Shown piece by piece: positions 44,210-54,787 of a stretch of DNA of 64,000 bases. The stretch spans positions 9,238,001 to 9,302,000 of the forward strand of contig CM121342.1 in assembly GCA_051530055.1 (NCBI GenBank), given 5' to 3'. Both the position numbers and the translations under genes were made by a program. Numbering within the stretch: the stretch's first letter is position 1; each line of letters starts with the position of its first letter. The notes under the pieces were generated by a model, which was given only the letters and a program-made list of their open reading frames with translations, was not told where the DNA came from and did no database searches. This DNA comes from Neoechinorhynchus agilis. Lineage: Eukaryota; Acanthocephala.

Positions 44210-46362
44210 TCACAAGTGCCGGTTAATTACGAAATCACATACGTTATGGAGAAATTTAGTTTCATCACTGCGTTCGAGATCTCCAAACGCAAAGTTAAGA
44301 CATTCAACAGCTTGTTCACTATAAGCCCGGCACAGATCCTTTGTTTTCGAGACAGCTTTTGTCTACAGGAGTTCCATTAAGAACGATTTTCTATTGATAG
44401 CAAATACCTTTGATAGAGTTTCCCTGACAATATCAAAGACATCTTCTCCGTTAGAAAGGAAATAATCGGTCATTTTAGGACATTCCTTAAGTGCCAACAA
44501 TGTTGGAGCTGTCCAAAGTTTTTGCTTCAAATCTGCTCCTACTCGTTTACCGAAAACGTCACTTTTTCCGTCATAGTCCAGTAAGTCATCCGCCAACTGT
44601 AATGGCCTGAATAACTATGAATTTATAAACGTTCTTACCTGAAAAGCAATTCCAATATTTCGTCCAAAACCATATACCGCATTGATCATCGAAGATGATG
44701 AATCGGCCAATATGGCACACTAAATACCTCTTATCTGAGAAAAATTGGATTTAAAGATCTTTAATTAACATACGGCCATACAGCTATTAGCAAATAGACT
44801 GCCGGTTTTTAAATATATGCGTTGGAAGTATTTTTGAACACGTTCACCTACGGATAATCGTTTCGACCCAGCATCTCCTGTGTCCTCAATTTGAAGAAAC
44901 TCTCCATCAACGAGATCCTCGAGTACCTGCGACAAAAGCTCAACGACTCGACTGTTATTGAGACGAGCAAGCGCGTTGGACGCTTTCGCCAAAATGAAAT
45001 CGCCTACTAAAACTGCCTTTAATTTAAACAGTTTGAGGAGATATTGATTACTGAAGATATTACCTGTCGATTGCCGCATTGAGCGCTCAATGTCTCTCGA
45101 TTTCGTCTCACATAACTCCTGTCAACTGCTCATGAAGATCACGGAGTCATGAAAGTTGTTTGATATTTTTTAATTTTTGTAATATAGTTAGAAATGCGTT
45201 ACAAGAATTCTATACAAACTCACTGAAATTATCATGTGGAAAAGGCAGTGTGGCAATTCTTTATTTACTGTTGTTGTCCAAAGGCGAGAATGGTTCTCAC
45301 AAAAAATTAAAAAGTGTTTCTCGCTATAATATTCACTATTTAGCATATCTAAACAATATTCTGTTCAATTAATTTTTACTAATGAAATGTCCAAGTTCAA
45401 AATGTGTTTTTCATGTTTATTAAAAGTTTATCCAGCTAAATATGGATTTTCTTCATATTCGTACCGCTCACTCGAATATACCTTTGATTCGTTTCTACTG
45501 AAATTTTGAAGGAGGCATTAAGTATATAAGTGCAAATGGCAAATTTCCTATCAATTTAAAGATGAGAATTTAAAAAATAGTCAAAGAATTCAATGTATAT
45601 CCTTGCCATATCTTAAAATCGGTCTTTTTAAACCATTGGCCGACTGCTAGTGGAACAATAATTAAAATCCACCCAAAAAATATGAAAAATTACTACAAAT
45701 ATAGAAATTGGTTCATAGACTGCCGAACGAACTTTACGTTTAAGAATTTGACGAAATTCAAAAATGGAAAGACTTGAGTAATAAAGCACATCTAAAATTC
45801 TTAGATTCAGTAAACATTCTAGTTGACATCTAACTTGTTCATGAAATAAAAAATATTGAAATAATTCTATAGACTACTTTCTGGATCCAAATTTAATGGG
45901 TTTATTAAATCTTATAATGCAAGACTTAACGGATGTTTGATCAACTTGGCGGTTTAGAAAAATATCAGAACTAGCTATAAAACAAAATCTGGAATTGCTA
46001 ATTCTTTCAATTAGAGACATGCAGATTATCGATTCTTAGAGATTAGAATTCTCACTTTCAAAGAAACCCAAATAAATGAAAGTTCTGTGATCCAAATGTC
46101 CTCTACATCATCGTGAATGAGACTGGCGGTATGAATCATTTCCGTGATTTCACCAATTTTGAATAGCTTCCTTAGAAGTCTATGAAAATCGTGATGAATA
46201 AATCTCCAAGTATTGATCAAACCGGCTATCGGATCGTTGTTCCCTTGACCACAATAAAGCTCTTGCTATTGAACAGACTATAGCGGGGCGGATCATCTTC
46301 CCGGGTGAATTGGAATAATAAGAGGCCCATTTATTGAGCTCAGGTTGCCGGGACCTCAATTC
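44210..46362 (-). CDS. PDSS1: Polyprenyl diphosphate synthase subunit 1, copy A
   Basis: Mitochondrial prenyltransferase that builds the ubiquinone side chain from FPP/GGPP and IPP. Exons read on the minus strand: 46,362-46,223 (SRQPELNKWASYYSNSPGKM, IRPAIV); 46,170-46,104 (EMIHTASLIHDDV, first Asp-rich motif); 45,125-45,064 (SYVRRNRETL); 45,016-44,774 (LVGDFILAKASNALARLNN, IYLKTGSLFANSC); 44,719-44,639 (YGFGRNIGIAFQ); 44,596-44,408 (LADDLLDY, second Asp-rich motif; GADLKQKLWTAPTLLAL); 44,362-44,210 (end at VINRHL). The last four introns are 42-54 nt. The start exon with the transit peptide was not found, and the junction after HDDV lacks a GT donor in frame. All matched exon lengths equal those of copy B. 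Confidence 0.88.
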
Positions 46363-46784
46363 CTTCTCAGGTAAAAAGAAAATACGTCCAAGACACCCAA
46401 CAAACCTCCTGTATTCCAATATTGATCAGTTTAAGGTCAGACATAACGTAAACGGGATATGGCAACTGATGATTTATACTTTGACCCACTCTATCGATCA
46501 GCCTTCGATACATTTTGGAACAACTTTATTGATTAGATCTTTGGGCGACCCTTTTTCTCGAGTGATCGAGAAGAAAGTCTGATGAGTTGATGTTGACGCC
46601 TCCGATCGACATCTTTAATGAAAAAGATTTTATTTTAACGACATTATGGACCGTTGGACTTGTGAGACTCGCAGGTCAAAAGAATTTTGCCAATCGATTT
46701 TAAAGGTCGAGGAATATTTGAGTTACTTTGCGCTTGAAATAAGAAATAAATACGATCTTCCTTAATGCACCGTGATTAAATCGT
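46363..46784. other. 5' flank of PDSS1 copy A
   Basis: The missing first exon should lie here or further upstream, but none could be recognised. Confidence 0.4.
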
Positions 46785-47129
46785 TTTTCATTTATTTTTC
46801 ATGAATCTCGTCGATCGAATGATACAAGAAAAATTGAATTTTTTCATTATCACGGGATTATAAAAAATAATTTCTTTTAATCGACGGGCGATTTATAAAA
46901 ATCAATCGAACTAAAATAAACGATAAAAAGTGAAAATAATATCAATTTTTGTAGCTAACACAAATCGCAATTTAACGAAACTAAATTATTGGGAGAACAA
47001 AAGACATTCACTTATTTTTCATGAAAATCTCGTCAATCGAATGATACAAGAAAAATTGAATTTTTTCATTACCACAATATTATAAAAATAATCTCTTTTA
47101 ATCGACGGGCGATTTAAAAGATCAACCGA
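46785..47129 (+). repeat. 220-bp tandem repeat, left part of array
   Basis: The unit begins at 46,801 and again at 47,021 with AT[G/C]AA..TCTCGTC.ATCGAATGA and includes ATTGAATTTTTTCATTA and CGACGGGCGATTT. The second unit is cut at about 47,129 by an RLE-type retroelement fragment and resumes after 48,436. Confidence 0.85.
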
Positions 47130-48435
47130 AGCAATCGGCATGTCAACGATTCCACCGCCGTGCCCTCGCTCAACTCGGGACTTAACCATCTCACCAAACC
47201 ACGATTCGCCGCATGTCGCACCGCCCACGCTCGACGCAGGCGCCTTCAACGCGCCATCTGCTGACGCACGCGGATCACGAGAGGACCGACGCTGCAAATT
47301 CACAAAATCAACTTTGGTCCGAACAACCTGTAGAGAGCAAGCGGCAAACGGAAATTTTAAAGTGTTCTGGGAGATGAGGTCAATGTTGCCCGAGATCCGA
47401 AGGTCTCACTCACGGCCCAAGGGATTCCCGATGTGTTGGTTCCGGCCTTCTGCTAGCAAACTTTGCTCCTCAGCTCAATGAACCTCTTCAGAGCATCCAA
47501 AACATCGTCCATTGCACACCTTCGTTGCTGGAGATCGTGCGCTGCCCAGAAACATCCTGAAGCGGATCCCGTAGGGCGCTCGATTTCAGGGAGCGAAAGG
47601 TATTCAGTCCTGCTGAGCGACTGTCTCAAGACAAATACCGAAATATCTTGGAAATCTGACGTGTCCCTTGTTACCCTCATCAAAAACCGGGTGTCCTCCT
47701 TCGACAACTCGTTTGGAGAGGTCCTACGCAAAGCGCACGTTTTTAAGGGAGATTTTTCAATGCCACCGAATTCGAGCCGAGTTTCAACCTGTTCAATGAC
47801 CTAGAGAGTGTCTTCTAAACTCGCCGATGGTGATGGAGAGGCGCGGTTCGCATTATATCATCCACCAACGAATTCGCAAGAGATGATACGAAAACTCTCC
47901 AACTTCTCAGAGAGAAACATCCTCGACCCATTGGTCATCTAGAATATTCGGAGATTATCCCCTCGTGCACCCCGTTAGAATTTTCGGTTGATGCTGTTAA
48001 GACAGCCGTTTCATTGTTCGCAAATGGGTCAGCACATTGGCTCGACGGACTTCGGCATCAGCACTTAAAGGACATAATGTCCTTCTCCGTAGGTGATCCA
48101 TCCCACGTTCTCTTGAACGCCTTGACTCGGTTAGTCGGCGTTTTCTCTGGAGACAACCTGTCCCCGAAAGCGATCGAATTGCTTTTGGGCGCTTCCTTCT
48201 GCGCTTTAGAAAAGAAGGACAGTGGGATTAGTCCCATCGCGATTGGCTCTACATTGAGACAGCTAGCAGGGAAAGTGATTTCTAGGCGAGTCTCAAAAGG
48301 TGTTGCTGAAATTCTTCGTCCACTTCAACTAGCACATGCCTCCAATATTTTGGAACCTGCCAACCTCTGTAGGGACGAAAGGCGTAGACCTGGTGGGGTG
48401 ACCGCATTTCCGTGGCGGGAGGGTAACTGCCTGAA
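47130..48435 (+). mobile_element. RLE-type retroelement, internally deleted
   Basis: The N-terminal region (47,140-47,800) and RT start (48,014 on: FANGSAHWLDGLRHQHLKDI, LLLGASFCALEKKDSGISP, TLRQLAGKVISRRVSKGV) run in the same frame straight into the endonuclease end (ASNILEPANLCRDERRRPGG, VTAFPWREGNC). The RT core with YLDD, the linker and the knuckle are missing. The RPD Asp reads Gly, so the endonuclease is also dead. It is inserted in the 220-bp tandem array. Confidence 0.8.
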
Positions 48436-48710
48436 ACTTAAAATCAATAAATAAACGATAAAAAAATGTGAAAATAATATCAACTTTTGTATCTAACACA
48501 AATCATAATTTAACGAAACTAAATTATTGGGAGAATAAAAGACATTCACTTATTTTTCATGAAAATCTCGTCAATCGAATGATACAAGAAAAATTGAATT
48601 TTTTCATTATCACAGGATTATAAAAATAATCTCTTTTAATCGACGGGCGATTTAAAAAATCAACCGAACTAAAATAAACGATAAAGAAAAAGTGAAAATA
48701 ATATCACCTT
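48436..48710 (+). repeat. 220-bp tandem repeat, right part of array
   Basis: Continues the unit interrupted at 47,129 (AAATAAACGATAAAA ... ACTAAATTATTGGGAGAA) and starts a further unit at 48,559. It ends near 48,705 where similarity stops. Confidence 0.85.
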
Positions 48711-49651
48711 TAGCGGTCATCCTCCAACCACAAAAAGTAGATTTTGTCAAACAAATCAATCCCTTTTGTTTACTGACGGATTATTTAGGTCAAAAATTCT
48801 TGACACGATAAAAATTTATTGATTTAATCGGCAATGTATTTTATTGTCATTTTGCTCATATCAAGAGAAAGAGTAAATAAAAATCGACGTCAGCGTTGTT
48901 GATCACTCAGCTGCCGTCTAATTGATTAGTCCAAGAATCCGCAGCATATCAATCGCAGAGGGTCTTCTTAACTTTAAAGTGAATTTTTCTTGGCGAACCG
49001 GAGTAAACGAGTATTAATATATTAAATATGCTAGGGGCGATTTTTCGGGGAGTAGCGATAGGAAATAAATTTTAGCATGCGACAGTTACCGAAATGAAAA
49101 ATCGCTTTATTTTCAGGACATTTTACGAATTTTGACTTATAGTTAGAAAACAGACTGATTTGAACTAAAAAAAGGTTTTGTACCAATTATAGTTGGGTAA
49201 GTAAAAAATAAATGCATAATTCGTTTCGGAACGCTCACATTCAATGTTTCTTCGTACTGTTTACATTTACGAAAATAATCTATTTGTGAATTTATCGTCG
49301 AGAAAGGAAATCATTGAAACTTGTTATATACTTGCTTTCAATCTGCCGATTTTTCTCCGCAAAGTGGAACGTTTTGATTTGAGTGGTTAGCCATCCGTTG
49401 CGCTTTATCAGGAAGCCTTACTCACCTGTTTCATTTTGTTTTGTTGTCACGACGTATAAAAGGTAGATGAGTTTTCGAAGTTCATTCGATCTGAACTTTT
49501 GAATGTCTAGGAGCATTTATGCCAAAATTGGAAAAGTTGTCGGCTTCCGATTTTCCTACCCCGCCTACCTCAAATCTGACCTTAAGATCGTAAATAATGG
49601 CATAATCGAGGTTAGATTAAAATGTTTGTTTACTGCATGCACAAAATGTAG
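48711..49651. other. 5' flank of PDSS1 copy B, no exon recognised
   Basis: AT-rich. A TATA-like TATAAAAG lies at 49,456 about 190 bp before the first recognised exon, but a promoter cannot be shown. The expected start exon was not found. Confidence 0.4.
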
Positions 49652-51072
49652 GAATTGAAATCAAGACAGCCTGTGCTGGACAAATTAGCGCATTATTACT
49701 CTGATTCGCCGGGTAAAATGATCCGTCCTGCTATTATTTGCTCGATGGCAAGGGCTATAACTAATCGGAAACAAGGTCTTGACAACGAAGGGTTAGCCTA
49801 ACTGTTCAGTTTACTTAACTTTCGCATAGTACCTCCAAATTACTAAGACGCCAGTTCAAAGTTGCTGAAATCGTTGAATTGATCCACACTGCTAGTCTTA
49901 TCCATGACGATGTAGACAATGTAGAGATTATTTCTGGAGAATGGGAGTTTGATAATGCCGATTAGAAATATTATTTATAGCACTTTTAGCTGTTCTCTGC
50001 GATAACAGTCTCTTTAAAAAATGTTGAGGCTTCTTTGAGGAAACACTGCTTTTTAGCGAAACAAAATAGCCCCTTACGTAAATCCAATCTTTATTCTTAT
50101 TTTTCTAATTTGATGAAAAATCTCTATAAATAGTGGATAAAAGTTTGATGCGAAGAAATAGGGAAACCCTTGGTACTAAAGCTGGAAACCGTATTGTACG
50201 TTAACCTGATTTTAGCTGTCTTATGTTCTGATCACTTATTTGGTAGGCAGTTCTCGTTGGTGACTATATTCTTGCGACATCATGCGGCATTCTCGGTCGG
50301 CTAAAAGACGGAGATGTTATAGAACTCATGTCTCGGGTCATCGAGGATCTCGTAACTGGAGAATTTGTACAAATGGAGAATATGGGTACTGAAAAGCTGA
50401 ATGAGTTAACCGTGGGCGAATGGATTCATAAGTATTTTCAAAGGATTTATTTAAAGACCGGCAGTCTTTTCGCCAACTCATGCAAGTCCGTAAGTATATT
50501 TCTGAACGAGAAATTCATTTAAATGATACATAAGATAACGAAACCGTTTTTAGTGTGCCATACTTGCAGAATCGCCGATACCAATGATCGATGCTTTATA
50601 CGGATTCGGAAGGAATGTTGGAATCGCGTTTCAGGTCAATCTTAAAGATAGAGTTTTGCAATCATTTATCGGAACCATTGCAGTTGGCAGACGATATCCT
50701 CGACTATGAAGGAAAAAGTGCTGTTTTTGGTAAAAATGTAGGCGCCGATCTTAAACAGAAAGTTTGGACGGCACCGACACTCATCGCATTGTCACAAAAC
50801 CCCGAACTGAAAAGTCTATTCGAATCAAATGATGAAGATGCATTTGACCGTGTACGAAATGTTTTACTCGAGGTAATCTTCCATCTACATCTCATAGATT
50901 TCAAACACTATTTCATTAGACTAATTCCATATCGAAAACAAAATATTTATGTAAGATTTATATTGAACAAGCGGTCGAATGTCTCAGGTTTGCATTCGGG
51001 GACATCGAAAGCAGTGATGAAACTAAATTCCTTTATAATGTATGTGATTTCGTTATTAACCGGCACTTGTAA
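49652..51072 (+). CDS. PDSS1: Polyprenyl diphosphate synthase subunit 1, copy B
   Basis: Second copy of the ubiquinone side-chain synthase, facing away from copy A. Exons: 49,652-49,791 (ELKSRQPVLDKLAHYYSDSP, GKMIRPAII); 49,848-49,914 (ELIHTASLIHDDV); 50,134-50,195 (SLMRRNRETLG); 50,247-50,489 (VLVGDYILATS, IYLKTGSLFANSCKS); 50,554-50,634 (YGFGRNVGIAFQ); 50,684-50,872 (LADDILDYEGKS, GADLKQKVWTAPTLIAL); 50,920-51,072 (EQAVECLRFAFGD to VINRHL). Lengths 140, 67, 62, 243, 81, 189 and 153 nt equal those of copy A. In the 81-nt exon 20 of 27 residues are identical, so the copies are old but both kept open. The first exon is unknown, and the junction after HDDV is again not a clean GT-AG. Confidence 0.88.
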
Positions 51073-54000
51073 ATTCAAAAAGACGCTGTCGACAAAAATA
51101 CTTTTAGTAGCGTTATATGTTTTAATAAGTATGCAGTTGGGATTCTTAGTGAATATTTTTCAATGTCATCTCTTCTTATATTAATGAGCGATCTTATCAG
51201 CTATATTTATTCTAACAAAAGTTCGCTGAAGTTTATGTTCTTACTTTCTGCAAAAAAGGAATCTTAAAACTAACAATTCGAAATAAAGACTAGGCGTTCT
51301 ACTTGAGAAGAAGCAGTGATTATTTTTATGGAATTTCAAATTGACGATTTCAAAATTGCTGTCCAATATTGAAATTATTTCGGTGAATGGGTGAAAACAT
51401 TTGGAAAATGTAAAACGCGCAAATCACTCAAAATTCAGTTAAATCCTTTTTACTTTTAAATAAATCTAATTTGAAAAGAGGACAATGAAATTTAAAACCT
51501 CTCAGGTTGAGTAATGCATCCGGTGGACTCGTTCGATCTTATAGTACGGCAGTACATTACATTTTATTAAAAGTATTCATGAACGTGGATTGTGTATTTT
51601 GATGATGTTTTAAGTAAAGAAATTAAGCACATGTAAATCGTCTAAATATATTTTCATTTGTCAACTTACAAATGTTCTATAATTTTCCGAAAAGGCGACT
51701 TTTTTTTCTTGGCTTTCCTAGGTGAAAACAATATTTTCTATTTTTTCTGAAATTATTCAGATTGCATCGCAACTCCAATAGAAGTTCAATTAGCATCACA
51801 ATGAATCTCCCGAATCTCCACATTAGCAAAGGGATCTACAAAATATTTTGTATTTTTAATCTTGACATCTAGATCACCGTATCGCCTTTACGAATCAGAG
51901 CATATTCCCCAAAACTATATTTGCAGTTCATCATGTACGGATTTCGACATAACTGAAGACGTTCTAGTTTAATCCCAATTGAAAATCGACAATAATTGAT
52001 ACTTTTTCACAATGGAAATCGCGAAATTCTTGCAACTATTTTACCTTTTCCTGGATCATATTTTCTGATTTGATAGTTTTTAAGTACTCAAATACCCAAA
52101 AAATCGCGTTTATTAACGGTTGAATAAACAACCTATTATTCCACTCCTAAAGGAAACCGGTCATCTGTAGTATAAGCAAAATTTTAAAGGCTATGATCAT
52201 TGTTCAGGCCGGATCGATTAATAAAATTAATTAGAAAAGTTTTCTTTAAAGTTATCAAGATCGAGGACTATAAGAAGTGCCCACGTATTAAATTCTGCTA
52301 AAGTTCATGTCCCTTATCTTTTACGAAACAGCAAACTCTATAAAAGACTCATAGTGTTCATTATAACTACAAATCTGTACATTTTTGTAACCACGAACAA
52401 TGAATAATAAATGAGCACATGAAGTAGTAATGCGAGTGTGTTGTTTCCAACGAATTGCTTCATAGGAGATCAAAATGTAAAACGGAGGTCAGGAACTAAT
52501 GGGTTCAAAAGGTGCTTATTGCATTTAAAACTTGAATACAAACTGAGTTGAACTAGGCGACTTTTCAAGTGAGGTAAAATTCCACATTTTTCACCTTGAA
52601 AAAATCCCGAAGACTCGGATCAATTGAGCGAAGGTAAGATTTTACACTTCAAATATTTCGTTTAATTGATTTCGGAAATTGTGTATCCCTTTTGTTGAAA
52701 TATGGTCTAATCGCCTACGCTAAGATCTTCTTTTGCACAAAATCTACACCTAAGACAAAATGCAGTTTGTTTTCTGCTATTAGCGTTAGAACGTAACTTC
52801 GATATTCAAGACCATAAATGCTCTCTTCGTAATTTATAAAATATCGGTAATGTGAATATTTGTTGTTTGAAGCCGATAATCGAATGGGGTTGAAAATTGG
52901 TATAAATTGTCGTGCTTGTTACTCAGGCTGCAAACCTCTACACATAATGAGCACCGCCTGTCACCATGCATCTCACAGATCGTCCCTTGTCAAAACACAG
53001 AATAATAGTATACACCCTGTGGAATCGATTTGTTTTGTTCTATTGTTCGCTCTAAGATCCTAATAAGCTGCATGCTAGTGATCCGAGTAGATGATGAATT
53101 TATCACCGACTCTCAAGCGGATCAATAGAGATGAAAATGCACTTCGCTTTACAAGAACTGGGTTAATTGAATTCGCCTGTCAGATCTCTCTAGTTCCGAT
53201 GAAATAATTCAAAGAATTTTAGCAACCATTTAAAGAACTGCATAAACCTTAGAGAATTTGAAAGCCAGTGTTTAATTTCGAAAAATCTAATCAATATGCT
53301 TTTTTCACTTTTGTATGTTGCCTAAAGCAGTTACGGAAAACTCAATGTTTTTTTGCTGGAGGGAACTTTAGACGCACACTACTCATTATTCCGGAATTAG
53401 CTACATCGATAGAAACATACTCGGACATAGAAATCAGCGTGCGATACAGAATTGATGCGAAAATTGAGAAATATCAGTAGTTAATCTAAGCTTATAATAT
53501 TAAATTTATGTTCAAATTACTCGATCTTCATTTGGCTTACCCAAAAGTACTGATAATATCAGTGGCTGTTTTTAACAGAATTCGCGTTCATCGAATGATC
53601 AAAATGAAATGTTGCTTTCTTTGATACTGAAGGTAAAATCTTTTAAACTCATTTCAAGCCAAGAATTGACTTTTAACGGTTGAAATTTCCGGGATCTTCA
53701 TCCAATTAATATCGCCTACTCGCTCGATGCTAATAGAATTTTAGGATTTGAAATTTCATTTAAAAATAATTATAGCTTTTTCAGAATGATTAATTTCGTA
53801 AGAAAGCTTAAAAGTACCTTGAACGATCATGCAATTGGCAAATTTTGCTGGAGTCGATTATTTTATCACCTAAAATACTAAATTTCCTAACCGATTTTCA
53901 ACGAAATTCAAATTACGAACTCTTATTGCTTCCTTCGACGTTTACGGTCCAAAAAGTTGAAATTCCGGCTTTTTTTGCACAAAATACACTTTTTCTTTCC

Positions 54001-54136
54001 AAAGAAACCTAAAAACTTTCCTGCTCATTTTTAAACAAAGTGCTTCATTTTCGAAGAGTTCCAAGAAGGGATAAAGTACATAAATTTCTTAGTCTTCAAA
54101 ATAATGGTGGTTCAAGATACGGTCAAAAACTGTTAG
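51073..54136. other. 3-kb intergenic stretch, no gene seen
   Basis: AT-rich between PDSS1 copy B and the foldback at 54.1k. Short frames (52,860-53,063; 53,268-53,480) have no recognisable content, and no retroelement motif was found. It is the largest stretch without coding debris in the window. Confidence 0.5.
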
Positions 54137-54345
54137 GTTGAGGATTGTATTCGGGTGGTGGGATACGTTATTGTTTAGATCGCTTGTCGACACCCGAGGG
54201 AGATCGCTAAAGACGAATATATTTCGATTAATTGAATCGGTCATTACTTACAGGCAATTGAATGGGCAATGACCGATTTAATCGGTCGAAATATATTCGT
54301 CTTTAACGATCTCCCTCGGGTGTCGACAAGCGACCTAAACAATAA
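54137..54345 (+). mobile_element. Foldback insertion with 13-bp TSD
   Basis: A 209-bp insertion flanked by CAAAAACTGTTAG (54,124-54,136 and 54,346-54,358). Arms of about 79 bp (54,167-54,245 and 54,268-54,346) are near-perfect reverse complements; about 30 bp at the left are unpaired. The right arm contains GACCGATTTAATCGGTC followed by GAAATATATTC, the stem-II/GAAA layout of the Penelope ends, but the CTGANGA box is not recognisable. It is probably a diverged member of the same foldback group. Confidence 0.75.
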
Positions 54346-54482
54346 CAAAAACTGTTAGTTGTTCATTTTTTGTGAAAATTAGTGAAGCCTTCATAAACAT
54401 CTTTGTATTTGAATGAATGATTATGAAGATGTTCTCCATAGATTGTTTTCATCAAGGCGAAATAAAGAAAAATGATTTAATA

Positions 54483-54512
54483 TTTCGCCCTTTGGGCGTG
54501 GGACTTCTTCAA
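54483..54512 (-). ncRNA. Hammerhead-like remnant
   Basis: Minus strand: TTGAAGA (first core base changed), a stretch ending GCCC, AAA loop, GGGC, then GAAATATT as in the Penelope ends. Probably a decayed solo Penelope terminus. Confidence 0.45.
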
Positions 54513-54708
54513 AGTTGTTTTCATACCAAAATCCATTTCGCTGCTCGCCGAACATAGCTCAAAATCGGTGAGATTTTAAGTCGTGAAACTTATTTGTTTT
54601 CCCAATGGAAAACGGCGACGGTTGCGTCGGAAGAATGTTTCATTGATGAGTTTTGTGGTTGATGAATACGTGGTAGTGGGGGCGGTACAAGATTGCGTGA
54701 TTTATTTT

Positions 54709-54718
54709 ATTGTTTCAG
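54709..54718 (+). promoter_or_regulatory. Splice acceptor in 5' UTR of PP2C gene
   Basis: The sequence ATTGTTTCAG ends at 54,718, 70 bases before the start codon. It could receive an upstream noncoding exon or a spliced leader. Confidence 0.45.
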
Positions 54719-54787
54719 ATAATCCGGCGGCTAGTGTCTTTACTCACACAAGTTTATATTAATCAAATAGAGCATTAGTGCCCTACA

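Noticed and set aside
46026-46103. Extension of PDSS1 exon 2 as coding (IWITELSF and onward)
   Set aside because: The residues do not fit the family after HDDV, and copy B has no equivalent; treated as intron.
47019-47303. Minus-strand frame of 94 codons
   Set aside because: Spans the junction between the tandem array and the retroelement fragment; it is a shadow of the plus-strand frame.
49456-49463. TATAAAAG as the promoter of PDSS1 copy B
   Set aside because: The start exon is unknown and AT-rich DNA gives such words by chance.
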